Made by a program: the position numbers and the translations under genes
Notes under the pieces: model-generated
Seen by the model: the letters and a program-made list of their open reading frames with translations, nothing else
The model's database searches: none
What the model was told of the DNA's origin: nothing
Shown: positions 1 to 7,534 of the stretch, in pieces
Layout of the letters: the number at the start of each line of letters is the position of its first letter
How positions within the stretch are numbered: position 1 is the stretch's first letter
From: CABQCM01 sp965145485
Lineage (GTDB): Bacteria > Bacillota > Clostridia > Oscillospirales > Acutalibacteraceae
Assembly: GCA_965145485.1 (NCBI GenBank)
Contig: CBCTCU010000029.1
Coordinates: 1-35,492 of the forward strand
Direction: 5' to 3'
DNA length: 35,492 nucleotides

Positions 1-319
1 GCAATACGCTGGTGCCGTTGTATGACAACGAGAGCAGCGTTTGCGGGATTATCTACAACGACACACCTTATTACTTCTTTAAGAACTTGCAGGGGGATAT
101 TATTTCGATTACCGACATGGATGGCGACGTCATCGCTCGATACAGCTACGACGCCTGGGGCGTGTGCACCATCACCCAGGATTCCAGCACGGTTGACATT
201 GCTAGTATTAACCCGTATCGCTATCGGGGTTACTACTTTGACCGTGAAATCGGCTTGTACTACCTCCAAAGCCGGTATTATAATCCCGTGATTGGCAGGT
301 TCCTTAACGCTGATGAAGC
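1..319 (+). repeat. Rhs core direct repeat, copy 1
   Basis: First of three near-identical copies of the Rhs core 3' end (the others start at 2583 and 4023). Base 1 corresponds to 2583 and 4023, so the copy is probably cut by the window edge. Similarity stops just after the codons for GRFLNADEA, where each copy switches to its own tip. Such repeats give sites for homologous recombination between toxin tips. Confidence 0.9.
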
Positions 320-1028
320 TATTTTAATACTTAATAAAAATTTACTTTTTTATTGTAATAACAACCCCATAACCAAAATTGATTTCTACGGAAATTGTTC
401 GGATGATATTACTAATACTAATCGCCTTCCAGCTTATCTATTCGATTCAGTATTGTTAAACGCACAAAACGTATCATGGTTAACTAGATTTAAAGCGCTT
501 CATTCTCCTCAAGAATGCCTAAGAACTATATACAAATATGAGTCGGATATTGTTGCTTCTGCAAACAAGTTCCACCTTCCAAGTGACATGATACGAGCAG
601 TACTATATCGAGAACTATTATGCGTTGGCTATGATGACCTCGTGGCGGACACTTTAGTAATGCAATATTATTTATTTAAGGGGATGAACTCGAATAAAAA
701 CGACTCGTCTACAGGTCTAGCTCAAATCTTTGCATCAACTGCTATAAGAGCCGAAAAAACATACTTTATGACAAACACTACAACAGACACTTGGAAAATG
801 TGGCTAAAATTACAAATACCATCTGAAAATATTTATTATTGTGCGCTGGTGTTAGCCGCCGAGGCTAAAAATCTTGGATATAGCAGTATTCAACCTAATG
901 AATATGGTAAAATTAAAAATGTATTTACTAAATATAACGGTGCAGAGTCATATGGAGAAGCAGTATTAGATAATTATAAACAATTTCGGAAGAATGCAGG
1001 CAAATATCGCATCTTACAGGCTATTTAG
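3..1028 (+). CDS. Rhs/YD-repeat protein C-terminal end with lysozyme-like toxin tip (5' partial)
   Basis: The frame is already open at base 3, so this is the 3' end of a longer Rhs/YD-repeat gene or of an orphan tip. About the first 105 residues are the conserved Rhs core end, with a YDAWG motif, YRYRGYYFD, GLYYLQSRYYNP and the boundary motif IGRFLNADE. After this the sequence becomes AT-rich and the remaining ~225 residues form a variable tip. The tip resembles the lysozyme/lytic-transglycosylase fold: a helix with the acidic residue in YRELL, then STGLAQI, then ALVLAAEAKNLG, then YNGAESYG near the end. By analogy with polymorphic Rhs toxins it would cut peptidoglycan glycan strands in a rival cell. 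A lipoprotein gene follows 34 bases later and is the likely immunity partner. The Rhs assignment is firm. The enzyme assignment rests on motif order only. Confidence 0.8.
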   Translation, partial: NTLVPLYDNESSVCGIIYNDTPYYFFKNLQGDIISITDMDGDVIARYSYDAWGVCTITQDSSTVDIASINPYRYRGYYFDREIGLYYLQSRYYNPVIGRFLNADEAILILNKNLLFYCNNNPITKIDFYGNCSDDITNTNRLPAYLFDSVLLNAQNVSWLTRFKALHSPQECLRTIYKYESDIVASANKFHLPSDMIRAVLYRELLCVGYDDLVADTLVMQYYLFKGMNSNKNDSSTGLAQIFASTAIRAEKTYFMTNTTTDTWKMWLKLQIPSENIYYCALVLAAEAKNLGYSSIQPNEYGKIKNVFTKYNGAESYGEAVLDNYKQFRKNAGKYRILQAI

Positions 1029-1062
1029 GGAATGAACCATACTGATGATATTTGGGGGCGTT

Positions 1063-1641
1063 ATGATGAATAGGGTTAAACTTTGTTGTGTTACTCTAAT
1101 CTATTGTATAATAGTCACTGGGTGTAATGCATACACCAGCGAAAAAAATAATACTTTTTATACAATTGATTCTACCACGGAACAAACCGAACTATTTTTT
1201 AACGAAATTCAACAATACGCTAATACATTTAACCAGGGTTTAAACCTGAATGTAGTTAAGTTAGTTTATGATTCATCCTATCACCTCACGGTGGACTGTC
1301 TATATACTGCCGAAGTCTCGGAAAATACAGCCTGTAATCTCGATATACGTTACGAAGTAAAGCAGGGTGGTATCGTGGAATCAGAGTTTACCGTTGGTAA
1401 AAAAAAAGCAGTTCCTGTGTATGATGAAACAATTGATCCCTCGAATTGGAGTGTTACAATACCACAGGGAGAGCTTTTTTTGAAAGAGCAACTCTCCACT
1501 CGCGGTATCTGTGAATTTGATCGTATTGTTTGTTGGTGCTACAATAAATTATGGTCCTACGATATATGGTTGACTCCTCATAGTGAACAGCCTTTGGTAG
1601 TTACACTGAGCATGGATAAGGTAATATCATCAGGAAAATAA
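1063..1641 (+). CDS. Putative lipoprotein, likely immunity protein for the lysozyme-like tip
   Basis: 192 residues from ATG 1063. ATG 1066 is equally possible, and the run of five G at 1054-1058 is the only visible ribosome-binding signal. The N-terminus is a lipoprotein signal: basic residues, a hydrophobic stretch and the lipobox VTGC (Cys21 if started at 1063), so the mature protein should sit on the outer face of the membrane. I recognise no family in the rest. It lies 34 bases after the Rhs tip that looks like a muramidase, with similar AT-rich composition. An extracytoplasmic lipid-anchored inhibitor is what a cell would need against a wall-cutting toxin. That role is inferred from position and topology only. 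A hairpin terminator follows. Confidence 0.65.
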   Translation: MMNRVKLCCVTLIYCIIVTGCNAYTSEKNNTFYTIDSTTEQTELFFNEIQQYANTFNQGLNLNVVKLVYDSSYHLTVDCLYTAEVSENTACNLDIRYEVKQGGIVESEFTVGKKKAVPVYDETIDPSNWSVTIPQGELFLKEQLSTRGICEFDRIVCWCYNKLWSYDIWLTPHSEQPLVVTLSMDKVISSGK

Positions 1642-1648
1642 TATTTTT

Positions 1649-1684
1649 CAGTCGCACTCAGCAAAGAGTGCGGCTGTTTCTTTT
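1649..1684 (+). terminator. Intrinsic terminator after the first lipoprotein gene
   Basis: 11-bp stem CAGTCGCACTC / GAGTGCGGCTG (one G-T pair) with loop AGCAAA, followed by TTTCTTTT. Nearly the same hairpin ends the lipoprotein gene at 6448-6834. Confidence 0.85.
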
Positions 1685-1798
1685 CCAATTGACATTTTAA
1701 GCCAAAAAGAGTATACTTATAATTATGAGCAGGGGCATGTCGTACGCGCGGCTGAGAGCGATATCACAGTAGACTCAAACGGGATTGTTACGACAAAA

Positions 1799-3511
1799 GT
1801 GCTGGTAAATTCATTAATTTACTCTTACGATTCAGAAAATAGGTTAACGCGAAAGCGTTCTTTGTCTTCCGATGGACTGGAAAATCTGGTTTATTACCAA
1901 AACCCGGAAAATGAAAGCACCGTTGTAAAGTTTACGGCAGGTGATAAAGACATAACCTCACATTCTAAGACCGATAGCTTTGGACGAAAAGTATTTGACG
2001 AGCTTCAGCTCGGCACGGGGTTCGTATCCCGACAGTTCAGCTATCATGCCGGCGAGGTAACAGAGGAACATTCAGATAACGAAAAGCTGAAATCCAGTGC
2101 AACTACTCGGCTGGTGAGCCAAATCGTATTTTCAGGAGGACGGTCCATTTCGTACGAATACGACACTGAAGAACGCATTACCAGGGTAATCGACAGCGTG
2201 GAGGGCGTGACCGAGTATACCTACGATGCGCAGGGGCAGCTTCTGAGCGAAACCAACGACGGCGTCGCGGTCAACACCATGACCTATGATGCCTATGGGA
2301 ACATTCTGACCAAAAACGGCAAAGCCTACACCTATGGCGACAGCACGTGGAAGGACCTGCTGACCTCTTACGACGGCCAGTCCATCGCCTACGACGCACA
2401 GGGCAACCCGACCTCCTACCTCGGCCACACCCTGGCCTGGGAAAAGGGACGGCAGCTCAAGTCCTTTGACAGCAATACCTACACCTACAACGCCAACGGA
2501 GTACGCACCTCAAAAACGGTCAATGGCGTACAGCATACCTATACCCTAGAGGGCAGCAAAATTCTTCGCGAAGTTTGGGGCAGCAATACACTGGTGCCGC
2601 TGTATGACAACGAGAGCAGCGTCTGCGGGATTATCTACAACGACACACCTTATTATTTCTTTAAGAACTTGCAGGGGGATATTATTTCGATTACCGACAT
2701 GGATGGCGACGTCATCGCTCGATACAGCTACGACGCCTGGGGCGTGTGCACCATCACCCAGGATTCCAGCACGGTCGGCATTGCTAGTATTAACCCGTAT
2801 CGCTATCGTGGCTACTACTTCGACGGTGAAATCGGCTTGTACTACCTCCAAAGCCGGTATTATAATCCAACGATTGGTAGATTCATTAATGTGGACGGTT
2901 TAATCGTATGGGGAATGATCGACCCGACGCTAACAAGCTGTAATTTATTCTCATATACGCACAACGACCCAATTAATCATACAGATTATTGGGGGTATAT
3001 GGAATTTAGCTCCAATGACAATTATTTTGTATTTGCATTCAACGATTGGGAGACGGTGCTTTTTATAATAGCATTGGATTTGGGTATTGCAGCGGTTGGT
3101 TTTTCAGTTGCAGTACTTTCAGCAGTCGCCGCACCCGCTACCGGAGGAACAAGTCTTGCTGCTACTAAACTTATTGCGGAGATAACAGGCGCTATTATGG
3201 CGCTTGTATCTATTACATTGGTGTTAATCAATCATTTGGGTGGTAATAAAGGTATCAATGTCAACATACCAAAAAATATATGGTCGCGTCCATATATATG
3301 GTATAACCAAACCGAACCGGACGGCCCCCACAACCTGGATGAATTATGGGCGAGGATCAAACAACATGTGGCGGCCATAGTGGAAACATGTGGATATGTT
3401 GAATTACGAAAATTGGCATTGATGTCCGATAACAATGCTGTTGTCCAACTTTCTAAGATGATTATTAGCGAGTATAAAAGGATACCTGTAGTAATGCCCC
3501 CGATTTGTTAA
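1799..3511 (+). CDS. Orphan Rhs C-terminal module with hydrophobic unknown tip
   Basis: The Rhs-like reading frame is open from about 1685, just after the terminator of the preceding gene, and the first possible start in it is GTG 1799. No ribosome-binding site supports either, so this looks like a silent module that lacks the N-terminal half of an Rhs protein. It carries several YD repeats (EYDTEERIT, EYTYDAQGQLLSETND, YDAYGN), then the conserved core end and the IGRFINVDG boundary. The ~205-residue tip starts at about 2890. It has two or three hydrophobic segments (about 3055-3235, glycine/alanine-rich) and a polar C-terminal ~90 residues with KNIWSRPYIWYNQ. I recognise no toxin family; pore formation or membrane delivery is possible. 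The small membrane-protein gene at 3527 is the likely immunity gene. Confidence 0.7.
   Translation: MLVNSLIYSYDSENRLTRKRSLSSDGLENLVYYQNPENESTVVKFTAGDKDITSHSKTDSFGRKVFDELQLGTGFVSRQFSYHAGEVTEEHSDNEKLKSSATTRLVSQIVFSGGRSISYEYDTEERITRVIDSVEGVTEYTYDAQGQLLSETNDGVAVNTMTYDAYGNILTKNGKAYTYGDSTWKDLLTSYDGQSIAYDAQGNPTSYLGHTLAWEKGRQLKSFDSNTYTYNANGVRTSKTVNGVQHTYTLEGSKILREVWGSNTLVPLYDNESSVCGIIYNDTPYYFFKNLQGDIISITDMDGDVIARYSYDAWGVCTITQDSSTVGIASINPYRYRGYYFDGEIGLYYLQSRYYNPTIGRFINVDGLIVWGMIDPTLTSCNLFSYTHNDPINHTDYWGYMEFSSNDNYFVFAFNDWETVLFIIALDLGIAAVGFSVAVLSAVAAPATGGTSLAATKLIAEITGAIMALVSITLVLINHLGGNKGINVNIPKNIWSRPYIWYNQTEPDGPHNLDELWARIKQHVAAIVETCGYVELRKLALMSDNNAVVQLSKMIISEYKRIPVVMPPIC
2422..2882 (+). repeat. Rhs core direct repeat, copy 2
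   Basis: Bases 2583-2882 match copies 1 and 3. Bases 2422-2582 additionally match 3863-4022, beginning at the codons for GHTLAWEKGR. Similarity to the other copies fades at about 2872, a little earlier than between copies 1 and 3. Confidence 0.9.
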
Positions 3512-3526
3512 GGAGGAAAAGATATT

Positions 3527-3751
3527 ATGTCGACATTAGTTGAAATAACCGGAGGTCTTGTGTATCTGGAAATCGCCTTGGCAATTCTATGTTTAGCGAT
3601 GGTTGTCATATGTTTTGTAGCGATGAGAATCCTTTACAAACAGCAGAAGTATAAAGAGACGTGCTCCTATTTCTTTGTAACTATAGTATGGGTGATATAT
3701 GCCACTTTTATTATTGGTAGGATTTTTGGTCAGCTCTCTATGATAAGCTAA
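3527..3751 (+). CDS. Small two-helix membrane protein, putative immunity protein
   Basis: 74 residues. The start ATG 3527 is preceded by a good AAGGAGG site. Two hydrophobic segments (about residues 10-35 and 48-66) flank a short basic loop, KQQKYKETC, which indicates a small integral membrane protein. It begins 15 bases after the Rhs module with the hydrophobic tip and is probably its immunity partner. A membrane location would fit a toxin acting at the membrane. A near-identical second copy lies at 6134-6358 without any toxin beside it. I know no family for it. Confidence 0.65.
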   Translation: MSTLVEITGGLVYLEIALAILCLAMVVICFVAMRILYKQQKYKETCSYFFVTIVWVIYATFIIGRIFGQLSMIS

Positions 3752-3789
3752 ACACGGTTAACGATTTTTCTATGTCGACAAAAAACAAC

Positions 3790-3829
3790 CCACAAAAAAC
3801 AGTCGGATTTTTTCGGCTGTTTTTTGTGG
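3790..3829 (+). terminator. Long A/T-flanked hairpin terminator
   Basis: A perfect 13-bp stem CCACAAAAAACAG / CTGTTTTTTGTGG, extended inwards by about three more pairs (one wobble). Because the stem itself has A-runs on one side and T-runs on the other, it could stop transcription in both directions. It separates module 2 from module 3. Confidence 0.8.
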
Positions 3830-3847
3830 TGAACAATAACGCATCAA

Positions 3848-5026
3848 TTGCCCCCCTGCCCAGGCCACACCCTGGCCTGGGAAAAGGGAAGGCAGCTTAA
3901 GTCCTTTGACAGCAATACCTATACCTACAACGCCAACGGAGTACGCACATCGAAAACGGTCAATGGCGTACAGCACACCTATACCCTAGAGGGCAGCAAA
4001 ATTCTTCGTGAAGTTTGGGGTGGCAATACGCTGGTGCCGTTGTATGACAACGAGAGCAGCGTTTGCGGGATTATCTACAACGACACACCTTATTACTTCT
4101 TTAAGAACTTGCAGGGGGATATTATTTCGATTACCGACATGGATGGCGACGTCATCGCTCGATACAGCTACGACGCCTGGGGCGTGTGCACCATCACTCA
4201 GGATTCCAGCGCGGTTGACATTGCCAGCATCAACCCCTTCCGCTATCGTGGTTACTACTTCGACAGCGATATCGGCTTGTACTACCTCCAAAGCCGGTAT
4301 TATAATCCCGTTATTGGCAGGTTCCTTAACGCTGATGAAGCGTCGTTTCTTGGTATCAGTGGATATAATCTCTTTTCATATTGTAAAAACACGCCGGTAA
4401 TTTTGAGCGATCCAAATGGGCATTGTAGTCTGGATGCATATCCTAGCGAGTTCTTAGATATGAATGCCCTTAAATCGCAATCTTGGCTTGCTAAATTTAT
4501 AAGCAATTACGTTTCAGTTCTTGACGAGCGTGGATATGATATTTTTAGTGTCTCATTAGGTTGGGCGGGGGTATCGTTTGCCTTATCTGCTATATATGGA
4601 ATGACATTAAATCCATCTAAGTTCTTCACTATCAGTGATACCTCAGTCTCTTGTAACATTGGCGGTATATCTTTTTCGTCTGGATCCAATCATTTTGGCA
4701 TGTCCATAAGCACTTCGGTATTTGGCGTAACATTAGAGGCATTCGTTGCATTAACAAACGCTGAAATAATTTATGGTTTTAGCCTAACCGCCGGTGTTAT
4801 TAAAAACAATAGAAAATATCATTTTGGAATTAGATTTGCGATTAGAATCAGTTATATCACTCTCGCGATTGTAACGGGCGCATTGCTCGGTGCTTGTGTA
4901 TTGGTACCAGCCCTTGCTCCTGTAATATCAAAAATTACTGGAACTGTAATTGGTCTTATAAGTAACCCATTAGTACTGGAGGGGGCATCGGTTGGAATAG
5001 CAACACTTATTCGCGCGGTAGCCTAA
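3848..5026 (+). CDS. Orphan Rhs C-terminal module with second hydrophobic unknown tip
   Basis: The frame begins at a weak TTG (3848) with no ribosome-binding site, right after a terminator hairpin, so it is probably a silent tip cassette. The first ~165 residues are Rhs core (GHTLAWEKGR to IGRFLNADE), almost identical to copy 2. The ~225-residue tip begins at about 4340. It has a short polar start (GYNLFSYCKNTP, typical just after the core boundary), then repeated hydrophobic or amphipathic stretches and a C-terminal hydrophobic region rich in Ala, Val, Leu and Ile (about 4850-5020). I recognise no catalytic motif; a membrane-active toxin is possible but unproven. The gene at 5111 is the likely immunity partner. 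Confidence 0.68.
   Translation: MPPCPGHTLAWEKGRQLKSFDSNTYTYNANGVRTSKTVNGVQHTYTLEGSKILREVWGGNTLVPLYDNESSVCGIIYNDTPYYFFKNLQGDIISITDMDGDVIARYSYDAWGVCTITQDSSAVDIASINPFRYRGYYFDSDIGLYYLQSRYYNPVIGRFLNADEASFLGISGYNLFSYCKNTPVILSDPNGHCSLDAYPSEFLDMNALKSQSWLAKFISNYVSVLDERGYDIFSVSLGWAGVSFALSAIYGMTLNPSKFFTISDTSVSCNIGGISFSSGSNHFGMSISTSVFGVTLEAFVALTNAEIIYGFSLTAGVIKNNRKYHFGIRFAIRISYITLAIVTGALLGACVLVPALAPVISKITGTVIGLISNPLVLEGASVGIATLIRAVA
3863..4341 (+). repeat. Rhs core direct repeat, copy 3
   Basis: Matches copy 2 from its first base (GGCCACACCCTGGCCTGGG) and copy 1 from 4023. Copies 1 and 3 share sequence up to the codons for GRFLNADEA. Only scattered base differences separate the copies, so the duplication is recent or kept alike by gene conversion. 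Confidence 0.9.
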
Positions 5027-5110
5027 ACAATTTGTTACAATCCGAACTGTTCGCCCTACAAATCGACAGAGTTAAAGTTTACTTTTATTAAGTGGTGAGG
5101 TGTCAACATA

Positions 5111-5647
5111 ATGGAAACGAAACTGAGCAAAGGTAGAATCGTTGTTGGTTGCATATGTTTAGTTATAGCAATCGCAGGAATCGCATATCAAGCAATAAAG
5201 GCTTCTCGGCCCGCAGTTTTAAACGTAACGTATTTAAGTAAAGATTTGTCCTTGTTTGACAAAGGCTTAGTTGATATGGTAGGCAAGGTGGAATTGGCCG
5301 AAGATATTGTTATTTGCTTATGTACTACGGCAGATCATAATCTTCTCGTAGCATATTTAGAGAAAAAAGATAACAATTATACATGCCTAGCAAATGCCAC
5401 TTTCTCGAACCCATTGCCGGAAAGTAAATATACCTATATTGACATTACGCCGATTTCATTCTCTTCAATCCATAAGGACAAAACCTTTTATTTAGGCGCT
5501 TATACCAATCCTCAAGATGATTCTATCATGGTAAATGGGAAATCCGTTCCCATACAAAAAATCAACTTTACGATGGGGAACAAAGAATATGATCTCGGCT
5601 TTTGGGCTACCTATCTTGCCAAAGATACGGCTCTGCAATTTCAATAA
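5111..5647 (+). CDS. Membrane-anchored protein, putative immunity protein of Rhs module 3
   Basis: 178 residues from ATG 5111, with a weak GTGAGGTG ribosome-binding site. One N-terminal transmembrane helix (about residues 10-30, VVGCICLVIAIAGIAYQAI) without a lipobox is followed by a ~145-residue soluble domain that would face outside. The soluble part is rich in Thr, Asp, Asn and Tyr and looks beta-rich; I recognise no family. It follows the Rhs module 3 tip by 84 bases and is followed by a strong terminator, so it completes the toxin/immunity pair. The immunity role is inferred from position. Confidence 0.6.
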   Translation: METKLSKGRIVVGCICLVIAIAGIAYQAIKASRPAVLNVTYLSKDLSLFDKGLVDMVGKVELAEDIVICLCTTADHNLLVAYLEKKDNNYTCLANATFSNPLPESKYTYIDITPISFSSIHKDKTFYLGAYTNPQDDSIMVNGKSVPIQKINFTMGNKEYDLGFWATYLAKDTALQFQ

Positions 5648-5680
5648 TACCCAACAGTAAGGCTTGGTTTCGTCTCCATA

Positions 5681-5725
5681 GCAAGGCCCCGGGATGCTAC
5701 GATTCCCGGGGCCTTGCATTATTTT
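5681..5725 (+). terminator. Strong intrinsic terminator
   Basis: A perfect 14-bp stem GCAAGGCCCCGGGA / TCCCGGGGCCTTGC (5681-5694 with 5704-5717) with a 9-base loop, followed by ATTATTTTGTCTTT. Confidence 0.92.
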
Positions 5726-6133
5726 GTCTTTCTTCAGGGTGCTTGGTTTTCACGCTACAATATAAGCATCAAAATAGTTTGGGGGATATCCTCGAAGAGA
5801 TACCGTACCATTGAATACAATCGATGAAAAACACACAGAGAATTCCTATTGGGTATAAAATTATTTGGAGATTCGGTGATCCATTTTATATTCCACCGCC
5901 ATCGAATCAGCGTTTTGGTAAGCTTCTTGGTCACAACGGACCTTACGATAACCAAAAGGGAAAGCAACACGGTATGATAGGCCGCGCCGATATAAAAGTA
6001 TGGCTATTTTTTTCGATCATATTGCCCAATTGACATGTTGGTTTGGAAAGAATATACTATTTATATCCAAAAGAAGGATAGTTCACACCCGGGCGTTTTG
6101 CATTGCATGATATCTATCGCGAAGGAGGATGAT
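5726..6133. other. Gene-poor spacer, possible remnant of a lost module
   Basis: About 400 AT-rich bases. The only open frame (5824-6033, 69 residues) has no ribosome-binding site and no recognisable features. The composition matches the Rhs tips, so this may be debris of a deleted tip or immunity gene. The last bases carry a good GAAGGAGG site for the gene at 6134. Confidence 0.4.
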
Positions 6134-6358
6134 ATGTCAAAGCTAGTTGAAATCACTGGCGGGCTTGTGTATCTGGAAATCGCCTTGGCAATTCTATGTT
6201 TAGTGGGGGTTGCCATATGTTTTGTAGCGATGAGAATCCTTTACAAACAGCAGAAGTATAAAGAGACGTGCTCCTATTTCTTTGTAACTATAGTATGGGT
6301 GATATATGCCACTTTTATTATTGGTAGGATTTTTGGTCAGCTCTCTATGATAAGCTAA
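6134..6358 (+). CDS. Second copy of the small two-helix membrane (immunity-like) protein
   Basis: 74 residues. Start ATG 6134 was chosen because AAGGAGG lies just upstream; an upstream in-frame start (6035) has no such site. It differs from the protein at 3527-3751 in only about four positions near the N-terminus and first helix. DNA similarity starts just inside the gene and stops right after the stop codon, so essentially only the coding sequence is duplicated. No toxin module precedes it, making it an orphan immunity gene that could still protect against the tip-2 toxin. It is followed 90 bases later by a lipoprotein gene. Confidence 0.65.
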   Translation: MSKLVEITGGLVYLEIALAILCLVGVAICFVAMRILYKQQKYKETCSYFFVTIVWVIYATFIIGRIFGQLSMIS

Positions 6359-6447
6359 ACGCATACCAACGTGCCCAGTGATACAAGCTGCATCGCAAGC
6401 CGTCCAACGATGAGCGGTAACGTCTGAGAACCAGGAGGATGTGGGTC

Positions 6448-6834
6448 ATGACAAAATGGAACCGAACCCTTTTCATTGCAGTTTGTTTGATATTCATTGG
6501 TTTGTCCGCCTGTACCCAACCAAATACAATGGTATCGGATGAATCGCTCAAGGCGATGTTTGCCGGTACCGGCATGGAACCACAAATCACCGAATTTCCA
6601 GAACCCAGAAGCGAAAATTTCCCCTTATTTTGCAAGCCGTATAAAATATTGACATGGGGCCAGGAGGAAGTTTTTGTCTTCACTTATGACTATTGCAGCC
6701 AATTTATCAACGAATTTATCTGTCGATCCTGGAAGATATATTATAACGAAGATCTTCTTTTGGCCTACGCAGGTGAAAACGAAACCATCTGTAACCTTTT
6801 CGATCAGCTTTTTATTTTGTATAATGCACCTTAG
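6448..6834 (+). CDS. Small lipoprotein, possibly an orphan immunity protein
   Basis: 128 residues. ATG 6448 was chosen over the in-frame ATG 6439 because AGGAGG at 6433-6438 touches 6439 but is nine bases from 6448. The N-terminus is a lipoprotein signal: KWNR, a hydrophobic core and the lipobox LSAC (Cys22). The mature part is acidic and aromatic (VFVFTYDYC, CRSWKIYYNEDLLLAY) and not recognised. It ends in the same hairpin terminator as the lipoprotein gene at 1063-1641, so the two may be equivalent positions in related toxin/immunity cassettes, this one having lost its toxin. That inference is weak. Confidence 0.6.
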   Translation: MTKWNRTLFIAVCLIFIGLSACTQPNTMVSDESLKAMFAGTGMEPQITEFPEPRSENFPLFCKPYKILTWGQEEVFVFTYDYCSQFINEFICRSWKIYYNEDLLLAYAGENETICNLFDQLFILYNAP

Positions 6835-6859
6835 CTTTTGGCACTTTAAACCCTTTTAT

Positions 6860-6894
6860 CAGCCGCACTCTGTATGAGTGCGGCTGATTTTTTC
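6860..6894 (+). terminator. Intrinsic terminator, sister of the one at 1649
   Basis: A perfect 11-bp stem CAGCCGCACTC / GAGTGCGGCTG with loop TGTAT, followed by ATTTTTTCG. Confidence 0.9.
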
Positions 6895-7228
6895 GAAAGG
6901 GATGGCCACATTTTCATGATGGGAAGGTGTATCTGTGGGCTTCGTACATGCTCAGCCCAAAAATACGCGAACCATTCGGCCATAAAACCCGTCCCCCTTG
7001 CTCTGTAAAATCCGGCCGGAACGCTCGTATGGCTTGCATTGCCTTAAAACCGTAAATTGCGATGCTATCTGGGACAGGGTTTGTCCGCTTAAACGTATAA
7101 AATAGGCTTGCGGTCTCAAAAAGCAAGGCCCCATCTTCATGGATACCCCATAGAGTACACGGCACCACAAGTTTTTACTGCGGCGTCCTTGCCAAAAACA
7201 CCGCAAATCTATTTTTAAGGAGCTATGT
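6895..7228. other. Spacer between the Rhs modules and the lysis cassette
   Basis: About 330 bases without a convincing gene. Two overlapping minus-strand frames lack ribosome-binding sites and recognisable domains. The last bases hold the AAGGAG site of the next gene. Confidence 0.4.
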
Positions 7229-7519
7229 ATGCAAGAGGTTCCAGTAATGTTGGAGCGACACGAGCAAAGGCTCAACGCCCTCGAACGCGACATATCCGAG
7301 CTCAGAACCGTTCAGGCGGAGATACGCTCGATGAACGAGACGCTTGTTACGCTCGCTACCGAATTAAAGCACACCAACGAGCATCTGTCAAGGCATGAAC
7401 AAAAGCTTGACGAAATGGACCATCAGCCAAAACAACGCATGCAGCAAATCGTTACGGCAATCATCGCGGCCCTTTCGGGCGGATTCATTTCGACGATGAT
7501 TGCACGCTTGCTCGCTTAA
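7229..7519 (+). CDS. XhlA-like coiled-coil membrane protein of a lysis cassette
   Basis: 96 residues. ATG 7229 sits six bases after AAGGAG; the out-of-frame ATG 7225 is rejected. Residues ~1-70 are charged and heptad-like (LERHEQRLNALERDISEL, further ELKHTNEHLSRHEQKLDEM), indicating a long coiled coil. The end is a single transmembrane helix (IVTAIIAALSGGFISTMIARLLA). This layout is typical of the hemolysin XhlA / holin-associated proteins of Gram-positive prophages, which work with a holin and an endolysin. The holin gene follows after 15 bases and the amidase after that. Confidence 0.7.
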   Translation: MQEVPVMLERHEQRLNALERDISELRTVQAEIRSMNETLVTLATELKHTNEHLSRHEQKLDEMDHQPKQRMQQIVTAIIAALSGGFISTMIARLLA

Positions 7520-7534
7520 TGGAAAGGAGAAAAG

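Noticed and set aside
5824..6033. A 69-codon open frame in the spacer after module 3
   Set aside because: No ribosome-binding site, no hydrophobic signal or domain, and no counterpart in the other modules.
6914..7293. Two overlapping minus-strand open frames, one with a phrase vaguely like phage terminase (WPNGSRIFG)
   Set aside because: No ribosome-binding site, no complete domain, and resemblance limited to a few residues; kept only as spacer.
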